Program-made: the position numbers and the translations under genes
In this document: piece after piece, positions 1 to 7,367 of the stretch
How positions within the stretch are numbered: position 1 is the stretch's first letter
How the letters are laid out: each line of letters starts with the position of its first letter
Notes under the pieces: model-generated
Told to the model about the DNA's origin: nothing
The model's database searches: none
The model's input: only the letters and a program-made list of their open reading frames with translations
Assembly (NCBI GenBank): GCA_016184315.1
Contig: JACPCU010000008.1
Coordinates: 1 to 64,000 of the forward strand
Source: Nitrososphaerota archaeon
Lineage (GTDB): Archaea > Thermoproteota > Nitrososphaeria > Nitrososphaerales > JACQRY01
Reading direction: 5' to 3'
DNA length: 64,000 bases

Positions 1-52
1 ATGCTTTTGCTCCTAGTGGTTCAACTACTCATCTACGGGGGGTATCATAGAA

Positions 53-226
53 ATGGCGCTACGTGAGAAGGTTCCCCTCATAGTCGCCCTGATAGCGCTC
101 CTACTAGCATTGTTTCAATTCATGCTGACAATCTACTTGGTGGAGATCATAAAGGCGCTTACAGTAGGGGCTACGGCAGCACCGATTCCACCCGTGCCTA
201 GACTGCATTTTGCGAGCCTATTTTAA
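53..226 (+). CDS. Small membrane protein of integrated element, 57 aa
   Basis: Read directly from the sequence; it is too short for the ORF track. ATG at 53, TAA at 224-226. The product has a charged N-terminus (MALREK), one long hydrophobic stretch (about residues 8-36) and a short Ala/Pro-rich tail. A G-rich run (GGGGGG) lies 8-14 nt upstream and could act as a ribosome site. It precedes a ribbon-helix-helix gene and an integrase, so it probably belongs to the integrated element that continues off the left edge. I do not recognise a family and no function can be assigned. Confidence 0.45.
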   Translation: MALREKVPLIVALIALLLALFQFMLTIYLVEIIKALTVGATAAPIPPVPRLHFASLF

Positions 227-261
227 CCAAGACTTAGAGTAGAAAAAAGGGGGAAGGGACT

Positions 262-414
262 TCAAAACACATCGAGCGCACGCTTATTCTTCACCCAATC
301 GGCTAGGATCATCACGATCAGGTCATTTCTTTGAAGTCCCATCTTCTCACACACCTTATCGAGTTCTTGCACTATGGTATTGCTGACCCTTAGACTGAAC
401 ACGGTTTTTGGCAA
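262..414 (-). CDS. Ribbon-helix-helix (CopG/Arc-like) small DNA-binding protein, 50 aa
   Basis: Missed by the ORF track. TTG start at 414, stop TGA at 262-264. The translation begins MPKTVFSLRVSNTIVQELDK and continues CEKMGLQRNDLIVMILADWVKNK. That is a beta-strand followed by two helices, the classic RHH layout (T-V-F-S-L-R-V strand, helix A 'NTIVQELDKVCEKMG', helix B 'RNDLIVMILADWVKN'). An in-frame stop lies just upstream, so TTG (or the following GTG) must be the start. It is divergent from the integrase at 486, as small element repressors or excisionase-type regulators often are. A perfect 17-bp inverted repeat overlaps its start codon, suggesting autoregulation. The family call is firm in pattern; the role is inferred. 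Confidence 0.72.
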   Translation of the reverse strand: MPKTVFSLRVSNTIVQELDKVCEKMGLQRNDLIVMILADWVKNKRALDVF

Positions 415-429
415 GGTTTATCAAACCTT
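413..429. promoter_or_regulatory. Inverted repeat operator candidate at RHH start
   Basis: AAGGTTTATCAAACCTT is a perfect palindrome with 7-bp arms and a 3-nt centre. It covers the TTG start of the divergent RHH gene and lies about 60 nt upstream of the integrase. RHH proteins normally bind short palindromes near their own promoters, so autorepression is the simple reading (inference). Confidence 0.5.
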
Positions 430-439
430 TTTGAACCCT

Positions 440-480
440 GATATATTTATATCGCACCAATTTAATACCTATACGGTGCG
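440..480 (+). promoter_or_regulatory. Integrase promoter region with TATA box and CGCACC/GGTGCG inverted repeat
   Basis: An AT-only stretch (ATATATTTATAT, about 441-452) fits an archaeal TATA box about 40 nt before the integrase TTG start. It is followed by CGCACC (453-458) and its complement GGTGCG (475-480), a 6-bp inverted repeat with a 16-nt spacer that spans the expected transcription start. The repeat could bind a regulator or the recombinase; the sequence does not decide. Confidence 0.45.
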
Positions 481-485
481 TTATC

Positions 486-1715
486 TTGGCTAAGAAACCG
501 AAGTTAGACACAGATAAGGTGTTCGAAGCATTTTACCTGCTTGGTGGAAAAGGCATCCTTCCCGACAAGGCAAGGCTTTCCACAAGAGAGATTTCTGAAA
601 AATTCAAGAAGGATTACGGGTTAGAAATTGATCACACTAACATCAGCCGCGCGGTAGCGAGACTTACCGAGCAATTTGTAGAGACCCCTTCACTCGAAGA
701 CGATTTTCAGGCTTGGGTTGCTAGGGTAGGGCAATCAGGCAAGGTCTTCTACAAAACCGACCCCGTTACAAACAGAGTTACCAGCGACTACGTCTCTGTC
801 CAAGACTACATTGACCGAAGGGTGAGGTCACCAAGAGGGCCAGGCGACATGATAGACAACCTTAAAATGGCTGAGAAATGCTGGCTTTTCCTAGACAAGA
901 AAGACCCTGCGAACTGGGAGGAAAAAGACGTTCTCCGATACCTTGCCGAAGGCCGCACATTGGAGCATAAGCCACATACCGCTGGCACGAAACTATCTTA
1001 TCTCGGAGCTTGCCGACAAGTCGCCCCGAAAGCCAAGGTTAAGGACGGAACAAAAGACTTCAAAAGGGAGAATCGCCGACAAAACCCAATCATCCATTCA
1101 CCAGTATTCCTGAAAGAATTCAAGGAGATATTAGCGTCTGACAAACTGACAGACAAAGAGAAATTCGTCTTCAAACTGCACGTGGTCTTAGGGTGCAGAG
1201 AAGGCTACGACAATCCTAAAGCATCGTTGCTCGGCTTAAATTGGGAAGAATGCTATAACCCTCGCACCGAAAGAATCAGAGTATTCGAAAGCAAAGCGGT
1301 AGGGTGGTGGGAGAACATCCCTCTAGACGCCCTAGACCCCCAATTCAAAGACGAGTTCCGCCGACATTGGGAGAGACGAGGCAGACCGTCAAGAGGCTAC
1401 ATACTGGACATAGGCGAGACCCCTTCACAAAGAAGAAAATTTCTTCAAGACACTTACGCTAAGATTCGCCGTTCATTCCCATTCACCGCCTCTCAGAAAT
1501 TCACCCCTCACTTTGGAAGAAAAACCCACGCCAACATTCTATGGGAATTAGGATACCCTTCTGAGGTAATCATAGGCGAGGCAACTTCGGGGGAAGGGTA
1601 TGTAGGCGCTGGAGAAACCGATTTATCAACCTACCAAAAATACTATCTCAGCCTCGCCAAATCGAAACTGGAGCAATACCGCAAGAAGGCTGCGGAGAAC
1701 TTCTACAAGGCGTGA
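486..1715 (+). CDS. Tyrosine recombinase / archaeal integrase
   Basis: 409 aa from a TTG start. The N-terminal 70 residues look like a winged-helix segment (ISEKFKKDYGLEIDHTNISRAV). A SAM-like core-binding region follows (about 115-170), then the catalytic domain. Catalytic residues visible are the first Arg (VVLGCREG), the H-x-x-R box (HFGRK) and a Tyr near the end (YQKYY), so the active site appears intact. It carries out strand exchange between an element and the chromosome. It is divergent from an RHH gene and has no tRNA next to it in the window, so the attachment site is probably left of the window or in 1716-2040. It is a different type from the second integrase at 51816. Confidence 0.88.
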   Translation: MAKKPKLDTDKVFEAFYLLGGKGILPDKARLSTREISEKFKKDYGLEIDHTNISRAVARLTEQFVETPSLEDDFQAWVARVGQSGKVFYKTDPVTNRVTSDYVSVQDYIDRRVRSPRGPGDMIDNLKMAEKCWLFLDKKDPANWEEKDVLRYLAEGRTLEHKPHTAGTKLSYLGACRQVAPKAKVKDGTKDFKRENRRQNPIIHSPVFLKEFKEILASDKLTDKEKFVFKLHVVLGCREGYDNPKASLLGLNWEECYNPRTERIRVFESKAVGWWENIPLDALDPQFKDEFRRHWERRGRPSRGYILDIGETPSQRRKFLQDTYAKIRRSFPFTASQKFTPHFGRKTHANILWELGYPSEVIIGEATSGEGYVGAGETDLSTYQKYYLSLAKSKLEQYRKKAAENFYKA

Positions 1716-1719
1716 GAAC

Positions 1720-2058
1720 ATGAAGCCTAAACTCCCTGACCAAGTCGGCTATAGAAGTGTCTTTTCATGCGGATGCGTAGTTACCCTACTCAAACACGAC
1801 AGAAGCGGGTATCAGTCTTTAAAATGGATTGGAAGCATTGCGTCAACCACAAGGTGCATAGTCATGCAAAAAACGCTCCGCAGGCGCAAGCCTGATTCCC
1901 TACTACCTTTCTGTTGCGATATTATTTCCTATGGCGATTCTTTGACTAGGAATAACGCAACAAACTGGCTTTCTGGACTGTTTAGGGCTGAAATAAGGAT
2001 ATTTGCTTCGTTTGCTATCCTATGTGGGGGAGGAGTGAGTCAGGTAGTTGCGGAGTAA
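1720..2058 (+). CDS. Hypothetical ORF after integrase, doubtful
   Basis: 112-aa ORF with an ATG 4 nt after the integrase stop. The first third (MKPKLPDQVGYRSVF, Cys-rich CGC) could be coding. The rest has irregular codon use and its end overlaps the start of the V4R gene by 11 nt. The stretch may instead hold the right edge of the integrated element and the V4R promoter. No family recognised. Confidence 0.25.
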   Translation: MKPKLPDQVGYRSVFSCGCVVTLLKHDRSGYQSLKWIGSIASTTRCIVMQKTLRRRKPDSLLPFCCDIISYGDSLTRNNATNWLSGLFRAEIRIFASFAILCGGGVSQVVAE

Positions 2059-2608
2059 TCTGGATCGCTCTGAGTTGGGGCAGAATAAGTCCCTCCAGGA
2101 CATGCTCGCAGAGATTCACGCGTTCGCGATGAGGTTTGACACCTTTGGTGCCATTGGGGACGGTTTGGTTGGGGTCTTTGGCGTTGAAGTTGCTACTGTA
2201 ATTCTTTATCAGGCAGGAAGATCGGCTGGTGCGAGTTACTATGATCGGGTCTTGGGAAGGGTTGAGAGCAAGGAGAGTTTGCTTGAGGCAGTGGGTTCCT
2301 TCAAGGCGAGGCGGGGGTGGGGAGAAGTCAGCTTCGTGGATGTGGACGAAGACGAGGTAACGGGGAGAGTCGTCATTAAGGATTGCTTCGAGAGTAAGGC
2401 GGGAGCCAAGACTAGAGGATGCCCGTTCTTGAGAGGTTACTTTGCCGGCTTTCTCACTAGGTATTTTGAGATAGAGGTCTGTGTCGTCCAGGAACGTTCT
2501 GCTGTGGATGAGTGTGTGTTTCCCTTTATGCCGAGCAAATTCAGGCATGAGACCCCGGTCAAAGTTGAACTCAGAGAACAGACGTCAAACGCCAGCCAAG
2601 CCAAATAG
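2048..2608 (+). CDS. V4R (4-vinyl reductase) domain protein
   Basis: 186 aa from TTG 2048. The C-terminal two thirds fits the V4R small-molecule-binding fold. Recognisable pieces are an early GRSAGASYYDRVLGR helix, a central GWGEVSFVDVD strand region with a '(V)IKDCFES' strand, and the family signature CPFLRGYFAGFLTRYF followed by EVCVVQERSAVDECVF. Family members bind hydrophobic ligands or act as sensory or assembly modules; the ligand cannot be read here. It stands alone between the integrase region and an unknown Pro-rich protein on the other strand. The minus-strand ORF 2015-2548 is its shadow. Confidence 0.8.
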   Translation: MRSNLDRSELGQNKSLQDMLAEIHAFAMRFDTFGAIGDGLVGVFGVEVATVILYQAGRSAGASYYDRVLGRVESKESLLEAVGSFKARRGWGEVSFVDVDEDEVTGRVVIKDCFESKAGAKTRGCPFLRGYFAGFLTRYFEIEVCVVQERSAVDECVFPFMPSKFRHETPVKVELREQTSNASQAK

Positions 2609-3040
2609 ACAGGCTCCGAGAGCAGCGCGACGGCTCTTCTATCCTGCAAATAGAAAGGGATACTCTGAGTGTGGGGAGAGCTTAAGGGTTGTCAAAAGAA
2701 ACTTGAGAATCGGGCTTGAGAGTTTACTTGCGCCTATGTGCAGCTTATCTCATCAAAGACATGGGGCATCGAGACTTGATCTTCGCCGGAGAAATACGGT
2801 GTCTACACTGACCGGCACCCTAGGTGTGTTGACACCGCAACCAATGATTCGATAAGGTGGTGTGCGGTAAGGCTTAGCCGCTACGACGGTAAGGTATTCT
2901 TTTGGTGTATTGGGTTTGAAGGTTGGCTCATGTTTTGTGGGAGTGCGACCCTTTAAGCCTGTTTGGCTGAAGGATTGTCTGCCTTGCTTTCGCTGATACT
3001 TTGCTCTGTGCTGTAACTGGCCTGGGAAGTAGTTTTTGGT
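2609..3040. other. Intergenic stretch, no gene seen
   Basis: About 430 bases without an ORF of convincing composition on either strand. The track ORF 2481-2855 overlaps the V4R gene and reads as a frame shadow. I see no tRNA and no strong hairpin. A stable RNA or a decayed gene cannot be excluded. Confidence 0.4.
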
Positions 3041-3409
3041 TTAGGCAGCTGCAGGGGAGGCTGATTTTCTTCTTCTGCCGCCGTTGCGCCTTGTCTTCCT
3101 GACTGGTGCTTGATGAGTAGTGATGGTGATGCTGGTGTCAGGCTGTACTGGGGTTGGTTCCATGGGGGCTACTGGTTCCACTATAGGTGGAGCCGGTTCA
3201 GGTATTACTTCGGCGGCCACTGCTGGTGCTTCCAGCTTGACCTCTGGGACAGGGGTTACCTCAGATATGGCCTCTTCTTTGATTATGGGAGCCTGCTCGA
3301 CAGGTGGTAGGGGTGTGACTGTAACTGGTGGTGCTTGCTCTACTGGATCTTGGCTTTCGTGTTTGCCGTTTGAGCCGAACCATCCTATTATTGTCTGGAG
3401 TATGCTCAT
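3041..3409 (-). CDS. Pro/Glu/Val-rich low-complexity protein with basic tail
   Basis: 122 aa. Three parts are visible: an amphipathic or hydrophobic N-terminus (MSILQTIIGWFGSNG); a long disordered, acidic, proline-rich middle of irregular P-V/E-P repeats (about residues 20-95); and a strongly basic C-terminus (VRKTRRNGGRRRK) like a nucleic-acid-binding tail. The alternating charge blocks suggest a tether or scaffold, with the N-terminus possibly contacting a membrane or partner (inference). No homologous family is recognised. The two + strand ORFs over it are low-complexity shadows. Confidence 0.6.
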   Translation of the reverse strand: MSILQTIIGWFGSNGKHESQDPVEQAPPVTVTPLPPVEQAPIIKEEAISEVTPVPEVKLEAPAVAAEVIPEPAPPIVEPVAPMEPTPVQPDTSITITTHQAPVRKTRRNGGRRRKSASPAAA

Positions 3410-3559
3410 TTCAATTCTTAAAGGGTGTATGTTGGGATTTAGTTTGGCTCGTCAACTCTTGTCAACAAGTCGGTTAAGCAGGGTTTACAGGAAGCGGTTG
3501 TGAGAGGGCAATTATCTTTAATTAACCGCGGAAAGGGGTGGATAATCAAGGATGCTGGA

Positions 3560-4627
3560 ATGGTTGACTTTTACACCGAGAGGACAGTGAAATGGGAAGA
3601 CGGTGAAGTGGTTCTCATAGACCAGACGAAGCTTCCTCTGCGTCTCCAGTACATCAGGTGTAGAAGCCATGTTGAAGTCGCGGATGCGATTAGAAGCATG
3701 GCTGTGCGTGGAGCTCCGGCTATTGGCGTGGCTGCTGGGATGGGTCTTGCGCTGGCGGCACGGAACAGTAGGGCCAACAGTCGTCAAGGACTGCTCTTCG
3801 AACTTGGGAAAGCGTCTGACTTGCTGAGGTCGACGAGGCCCACGGCGGTGAATCTGCCTTGGGCGTTGGAGCGTGTGATGCAGGCAGCTAGGAGTGCACG
3901 TGTTGGGAGAGATGAGGTTGTGAGAGCAGTGATAGATGAGTCAGTGAAGATGGGCGAAGAGGATGTGGGGAATAACCGTACTTTGGGACGGTGGGGAGCC
4001 TCCCTGATCAGGGATGGGGAGACTATCCTCACGCACTGCAAATGGCTTGTATAAGGCCAGCAGATTGCAGGGGCTCTTGCCACGGTCGGGTACGGGACAG
4101 CCCTAGGCGTCGTTAGGGCTGCAAGGGAGGAGGGGAAAAAGCTCAGGATCTATGTGCCTGAGACTAGACCTTCGCTTCAAGGAGCGCGTCTGACGGCTTA
4201 CGAGCTTTCTGCTGACGGCTTCGACGCTACTCTTCTGGCTGATTCAGCGGTGGGCTACTTGATGTCTAGGGGCTCGATTAGTCGTGTGATTGTTGGTGCA
4301 GATAGGGTGATGGGGACTGGTCATGTCTTCAACAAGATCGGAACTTATGGTGTTGCGGTCCTTGCTTCTAGGCACGGGGTTCCTTTTCACGTTGCTGCGC
4401 CTCTTTCCAGTTTCGACTTCAAGGGCAGGTGGGATGAGGTTAAGGTTGAGGAGAGGAGCAGCGCGGAGATTGAGAAGATTCGCGGCAGGAGGATTGCTCC
4501 TCTGGGAGTCAAGGTGTTTAACCCTGTGTTCGACGTGACTCCTCCTGAGCTGGTGACATCTATTATAACTGAGAGAGGTGTCTTGACGCCTCCCTATGGG
4601 AAGTCGATCCCTGAACTGCTGTGTTAG
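3560..4627 (+). CDS. mtnA: S-methyl-5-thioribose-1-phosphate isomerase, interrupted by a 24-nt BHB-like intron
   Basis: Belongs to the aIF2B/MtnA family, which isomerises methylthioribose-1-phosphate to the ribulose form in methionine salvage. Exon 1 (3560-4041) holds VRGAPAIGVAAGMG and ends inside the active-site signature THC. Exon 2 (4066-4627) begins with the rest of it, N-A-G-A-L-A-T-V-G-Y-G. It then carries ETRPSLQGARLTAYEL, GADR with the catalytic Asp, NKIGTY and AAPLSSFD. Read straight through, translation stops at TAA 4051-4053... within 4042-4065, after HCKWLV. Without that segment the ORF is 347 aa, normal for the family. The track lists two pieces (3500-4054, 4154-4627). I use ATG 3560 (MVDFYTERTVKW) because it matches the family N-terminus. 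The exact family member, MtnA rather than R15P isomerase, is judged from THCNAG and QGARLTA. Confidence 0.85.
4042..4065 (+). other. Predicted 24-nt BHB (archaeal) intron in mtnA mRNA
   Basis: The segment lies between AA (4040-4041) and T (4066) of one Asn codon, directly after the catalytic Cys codon. Fold seen in the sequence: CTGC (4036-4039) pairs perfectly with GCAG (4060-4063) as a 4-bp central helix. The bulges are AAA (4040-4042) and ATT (4064-4066), 3 nt each. TGGC (4043-4046) pairs with GCCA (4056-4059) as the inner helix, with a 9-nt loop. Cutting after the second nt of each bulge, the known rule of the archaeal splicing endonuclease, removes exactly these 24 nt. The outer helix is weak. 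Length is a multiple of three, but the segment carries TAA in frame, so it is not a tolerated insertion. Confidence 0.78.
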
Positions 4628-4778
4628 AATGGGAACTGCTCCGAGAACGTTTCAGGGCACAGATGTTTCTTCCCTGTTGAACCGTGAAAACTCCTCTTCG
4701 ATGTGGGTTTCGAGATGTTGGTGAATTATCGGGGGATTGCCGGTTTCCGCACGCTGGTGTAGAACCGGTTTAGGGGGG

Positions 4779-4787
4779 TTATATAAA
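4779..4787 (+). promoter_or_regulatory. Strong TATA box upstream of a short untranslated or sORF transcript
   Basis: TTATATAAA preceded by a G-run. The expected start would be near 4810. Downstream there is only a 23-codon ORF (ATG 4827 to TAG 4898, MLSNRPQNYQ...) and then the tRNA-Arg. The box could drive a longer tRNA precursor or a small RNA. Confidence 0.4.
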
Positions 4788-4872
4788 GCGGGTAAAGGGA
4801 ACACGCCTCTAAGTTTGAATAGAAGAATGCTGTCGAATAGGCCGCAGAATTATCAGGAACTTGGGAGCCATC

Positions 4873-4878
4873 TTTTAA
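4873..4878 (+). promoter_or_regulatory. TATA-like box of tRNA-Arg
   Basis: TTTTAA sits 27-32 nt before the first base of the tRNA gene, the spacing expected for archaeal tRNA promoters. Confidence 0.5.
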
Positions 4879-4904
4879 TGGAGCTTCCGTCGGCGTAGAG
4901 CATT

Positions 4905-5000
4905 GGGCCCGTAGCCTAGCCAGGATCAGGGCGTCGAAGACACTTGCTCTGCGTATGCCTTCGGAGCCGGAGGTCGTGGGTTCGAATCCCACCGGGCCCG
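4905..5000 (+). tRNA. tRNA-Arg (anticodon TCG) with 20-nt non-canonical intron
   Basis: Acceptor GGGCCCG (4905-4911) pairs with CGGGCCC (4993-4999), with discriminator G at 5000. The T arm is GTGGG-TTCGAAT-CCCAC and the D arm GCCT...GGGC. The 96-nt gene is about 20 nt too long for an elongator tRNA. Removing 4937-4956 leaves anticodon stem TCGGC/GCCGG and loop CTTCGGA with anticodon TCG (4961-4963), giving a regular cloverleaf. CCA is not encoded. Without the intron removed, no proper anticodon stem forms. Confidence 0.9.
4937..4956 (+). other. 20-nt BHB intron at tRNA position 29/30
   Basis: The BHB is readable in full. Outer helix AGG/CCT; central 4-bp helix GCGT (4931-4934) with GCGT (4951-4954), G-T pairs at both ends; bulges CGA (4935-4937) and ATG (4955-4957); inner helix AGA/TCT around a 7-nt loop. 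Cutting after the second bulge base removes 4937-4956 and rebuilds the anticodon stem. The position inside the anticodon stem (29/30) rather than 37/38 is a known but less common archaeal site. Confidence 0.85.
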
Positions 5001-5063
5001 CTAACCATTTGGTGAGTCTTCAGCCGCATGTCGATAGGTTATAGGTGGCAAACGTCGGTATGA

Positions 5064-5324
5064 TCATAGCCTCTGGACTAGTTTGTATCCCTTCTCCGTA
5101 AGATAGTAAAATCTCGCAAAGGCATCCGATCCTTCAGCGACTAAACCTCTTGAGATCAAGTGCCCTAAAGCGTCAATTATCACTGGAACGGGGATACCTG
5201 TAACCTCATTTAGCTTTGGGACATCAGTTTTACTGACACCGATTGCTGACAGCACTTGCACCAGAGTCCTTTCATCAGGAACTCTCTTGGGCTTTCTTGA
5301 AGTTGCTTTATCTCTATCGGGCAT
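5064..5324 (-). CDS. Winged-helix protein, 86 aa
   Basis: Lys/Arg-rich start (MPDRDKATSRKPKR), then a wHTH: TLVQVLSAIG, helix pair VPKLNEVTGIPVPVIIDALGHLISRGLV and wing ARFYYLTEKGYKLV. This is the size and order of archaeal MarR/ArsR-like single-domain regulators. It resembles, in layout only, the 84-aa wHTH at 18015-18269. Transcribed toward the tRNA; no operon partner. Confidence 0.65.
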   Translation of the reverse strand: MPDRDKATSRKPKRVPDERTLVQVLSAIGVSKTDVPKLNEVTGIPVPVIIDALGHLISRGLVAEGSDAFARFYYLTEKGYKLVQRL

Positions 5325-5727
5325 TTAATTTGTTAGTCTCTATTGTTCTGTGTGTATATTTATGGTTTTGGTAGTAATCTGGCTTCTTTTTGCACATATT
5401 CAATATCTAGTGTAGTTTTCTTTCAGACAGTTTGGTATTATCAAAGAAAAATAGTGAGAGGCACAGGATCAGTTTCTGTCGATCCTGCACACATCTTCCT
5501 AGGAAAATACATGTTCATGGGGTCCGCCCACAGGATTGTCATTGTTCCTGAAGATCAGCTGTGCTTCCAAGCCCCGTTCAGTCAAAAATTCCTAAACTAC
5601 CACCCAATTCTTCAACATTCAAGAATAACCCCATCAACCAAACTGAAACAACCAGATGGAACAACCAAAGACGCACCATAACCTTAGTTCGGATGCTTTT
5701 TATGCTATGATGACTTAACCCATATTT
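5325..5727. other. Intergenic stretch between wHTH and DRG gene
   Basis: About 400 bases. The track ORF 5343-5681 lacks coding-like composition and any recognisable motif. AT-rich blocks near 5350-5450 and 5695-5725 are likely promoter sequence for the flanking divergent genes. Nothing else supported. Confidence 0.4.
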
Positions 5728-6825
5728 GTGGGCATACCCGAGAAGATCAAGCGCGTCGAAGACGATCTTCACCGTACACAGGTAAACAAGAAGACCGAGC
5801 ATCACGTCGGGCTACTCAAAGCTAAGCTAGCCAAGCTTAGACGCGAACAGGAGGAGGCAAGAACACGAGGAGGAGCAAGCTCCATTGGGTACGACATAAA
5901 GAAAAGCGGTGACGCAACAGTGGTTCTGATAGGACTGCCCAACGTCGGAAAGTCAACCCTGATGAACAGGATTACCAACTCAAAATCCAAGGTCGGAGGA
6001 TACCAGTTCACTACACTAACGGTTGTCCCAGGAGTCATGACGCACAAAGGTGCGCGCATCCAGATTCTTGACTTACCTGGAATAATTGAAGGAGCCTCTG
6101 CGGGAAAAGGACTGGGTAGGAGAGTATTATCGGTAGCCAGATCTGCAGATCTGATACTCTTCGTCCTAGACGTGTTCCAACCAGAAGCACTCTCTCTACT
6201 CATCAAGGAACTGAGAGGAATAGGAATCAGGCCTGATGAGCAGCCTCCAAACCTAGTAATCGAGAAGACCAATTCCGGCGGCGTCTCTGTTACCGGTCAG
6301 GTCAAGATGACCAAAATCTCCAGTCAACTCATAAAAGACATTCTTGCAGTATATGATTTGCACAATGCTCGAGTCATGATAAGAGAAGACATAACTGATG
6401 AACAGTTGATCGACGCCATTCTGGGGAACCGCACCTATGTTCCTGCACTAGCTGTCATGAATAAGATTGATCTGGTTAATGCTGGATTCATGAACGAACT
6501 CAAATCCCGGCTTACACACGATTTCATCCCAATATCGGCAGATGGAAACATCAACGTAGAAGCCTTGAAAGAGGAGATCTATCGAAAACTAGACTTCATC
6601 AGGGTCTACATGCGTCCAAGGGGAGGCGAAACCGATTATGTTGAACCTATGATAGTCAGGAGGGGTGCCCAAGTTCTCGACGTATGCAACAGGGTGCATA
6701 GAAGCATGAAGGATGAGCTACGTTACGCTCAGATATGGGGTAAGAGCACCAAGTTTGCAGGACAGAAAGTTGGCTTAACTCACCACCTAATGGATGAAGA
6801 TGTCCTAACACTCGTAACAAAATAA
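5728..6825 (+). CDS. DRG-family GTP-binding protein (Obg superfamily)
   Basis: 365 aa, GTG start. The N-terminus has the coiled DRG segment (KIKRVEDDLHRTQVNKKTEHHVGLLKAKLAKLRRE). The G domain follows: G1 GLPNVGKST, G2 around TTLTVVPGVM, G3 DLPGI, G4 NKID and G5 ISADG. A TGS domain closes the protein (about 295-365: VYMRPRGGETDYVEPMIVRRGAQVLDVCNRVH). Full length for archaeal DRG, a ribosome-associated GTPase. All G motifs are intact. Confidence 0.93.
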   Translation: MGIPEKIKRVEDDLHRTQVNKKTEHHVGLLKAKLAKLRREQEEARTRGGASSIGYDIKKSGDATVVLIGLPNVGKSTLMNRITNSKSKVGGYQFTTLTVVPGVMTHKGARIQILDLPGIIEGASAGKGLGRRVLSVARSADLILFVLDVFQPEALSLLIKELRGIGIRPDEQPPNLVIEKTNSGGVSVTGQVKMTKISSQLIKDILAVYDLHNARVMIREDITDEQLIDAILGNRTYVPALAVMNKIDLVNAGFMNELKSRLTHDFIPISADGNINVEALKEEIYRKLDFIRVYMRPRGGETDYVEPMIVRRGAQVLDVCNRVHRSMKDELRYAQIWGKSTKFAGQKVGLTHHLMDEDVLTLVTK

Positions 6826-6937
6826 CGGAAACTGCTGAGACCGTTCTAGAGAAGGCGAAGGCATTAGCTCACAACGTAAGAGTTAGCGATCTCTCAACAT
6901 CCACATGCAAGATACTTGATCTGCGAAACCTTCAATG

Positions 6938-7258
6938 TTAAAGAGAGGCATCTTCAGCCAGAGAAATCTGAGCCAAAACCTTTCTGCCAGCAGAGCCTTG
7001 CGCTCCTTCGATCAGGAAGACCATTCTTGATATTGGAAGGAAGCGTTTTGGCCCCACCCTTGTCGACCTCCTTGTTTTACCCCGATACGTTATCCTATAA
7101 TCATGGTTTTCAATTACGCTAGTCTTGACTGACTTCTGGCAGAGCTCAAGTAAGGTACCACTTGGTAAACCAAGCCATTTGTCCAGATGAGACAAATATC
7201 CAACTGTCGACATCTTCTCTTCAGTCTCACCCTTCTTGTATCTTCCCAATTGTGGCAT
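6938..7258 (-). CDS. Hypothetical protein, 106 aa
   Basis: ATG 7258 inside a longer track ORF. I chose this start because GGGAGGA lies about 10 nt upstream and the earlier part overlaps the ACT-domain gene. Product: MPQLGRYKKGETEEKMSTVG, then a mixed region and basic stretch YRGKTRRSTRVGPKRFLP. Codon use is regular. No family recognised. It follows the ACT-domain gene on the same strand with a gap of about 110 nt. Confidence 0.45.
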   Translation of the reverse strand: MPQLGRYKKGETEEKMSTVGYLSHLDKWLGLPSGTLLELCQKSVKTSVIENHDYRITYRGKTRRSTRVGPKRFLPISRMVFLIEGAQGSAGRKVLAQISLAEDASL

Positions 7259-7367
7259 GTCAGTACGTCCTCCCTTAAAAGGTAACAAGATTCTCGGTGA
7301 ATTTGAAACCAAATTGGGCACTACGCACATACTCGGAGCGTAGTGGAGAAGAAACTTGCTACAGGGA

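Noticed and set aside
2015-2548. 177-aa minus-strand ORF over the V4R gene
   Set aside because: Frame shadow; the + strand shows clear V4R motifs and the minus frame shows none.
5343-5681. 112-aa + ORF between the wHTH and DRG genes
   Set aside because: Irregular codon use, no motif, covers probable promoter sequence.
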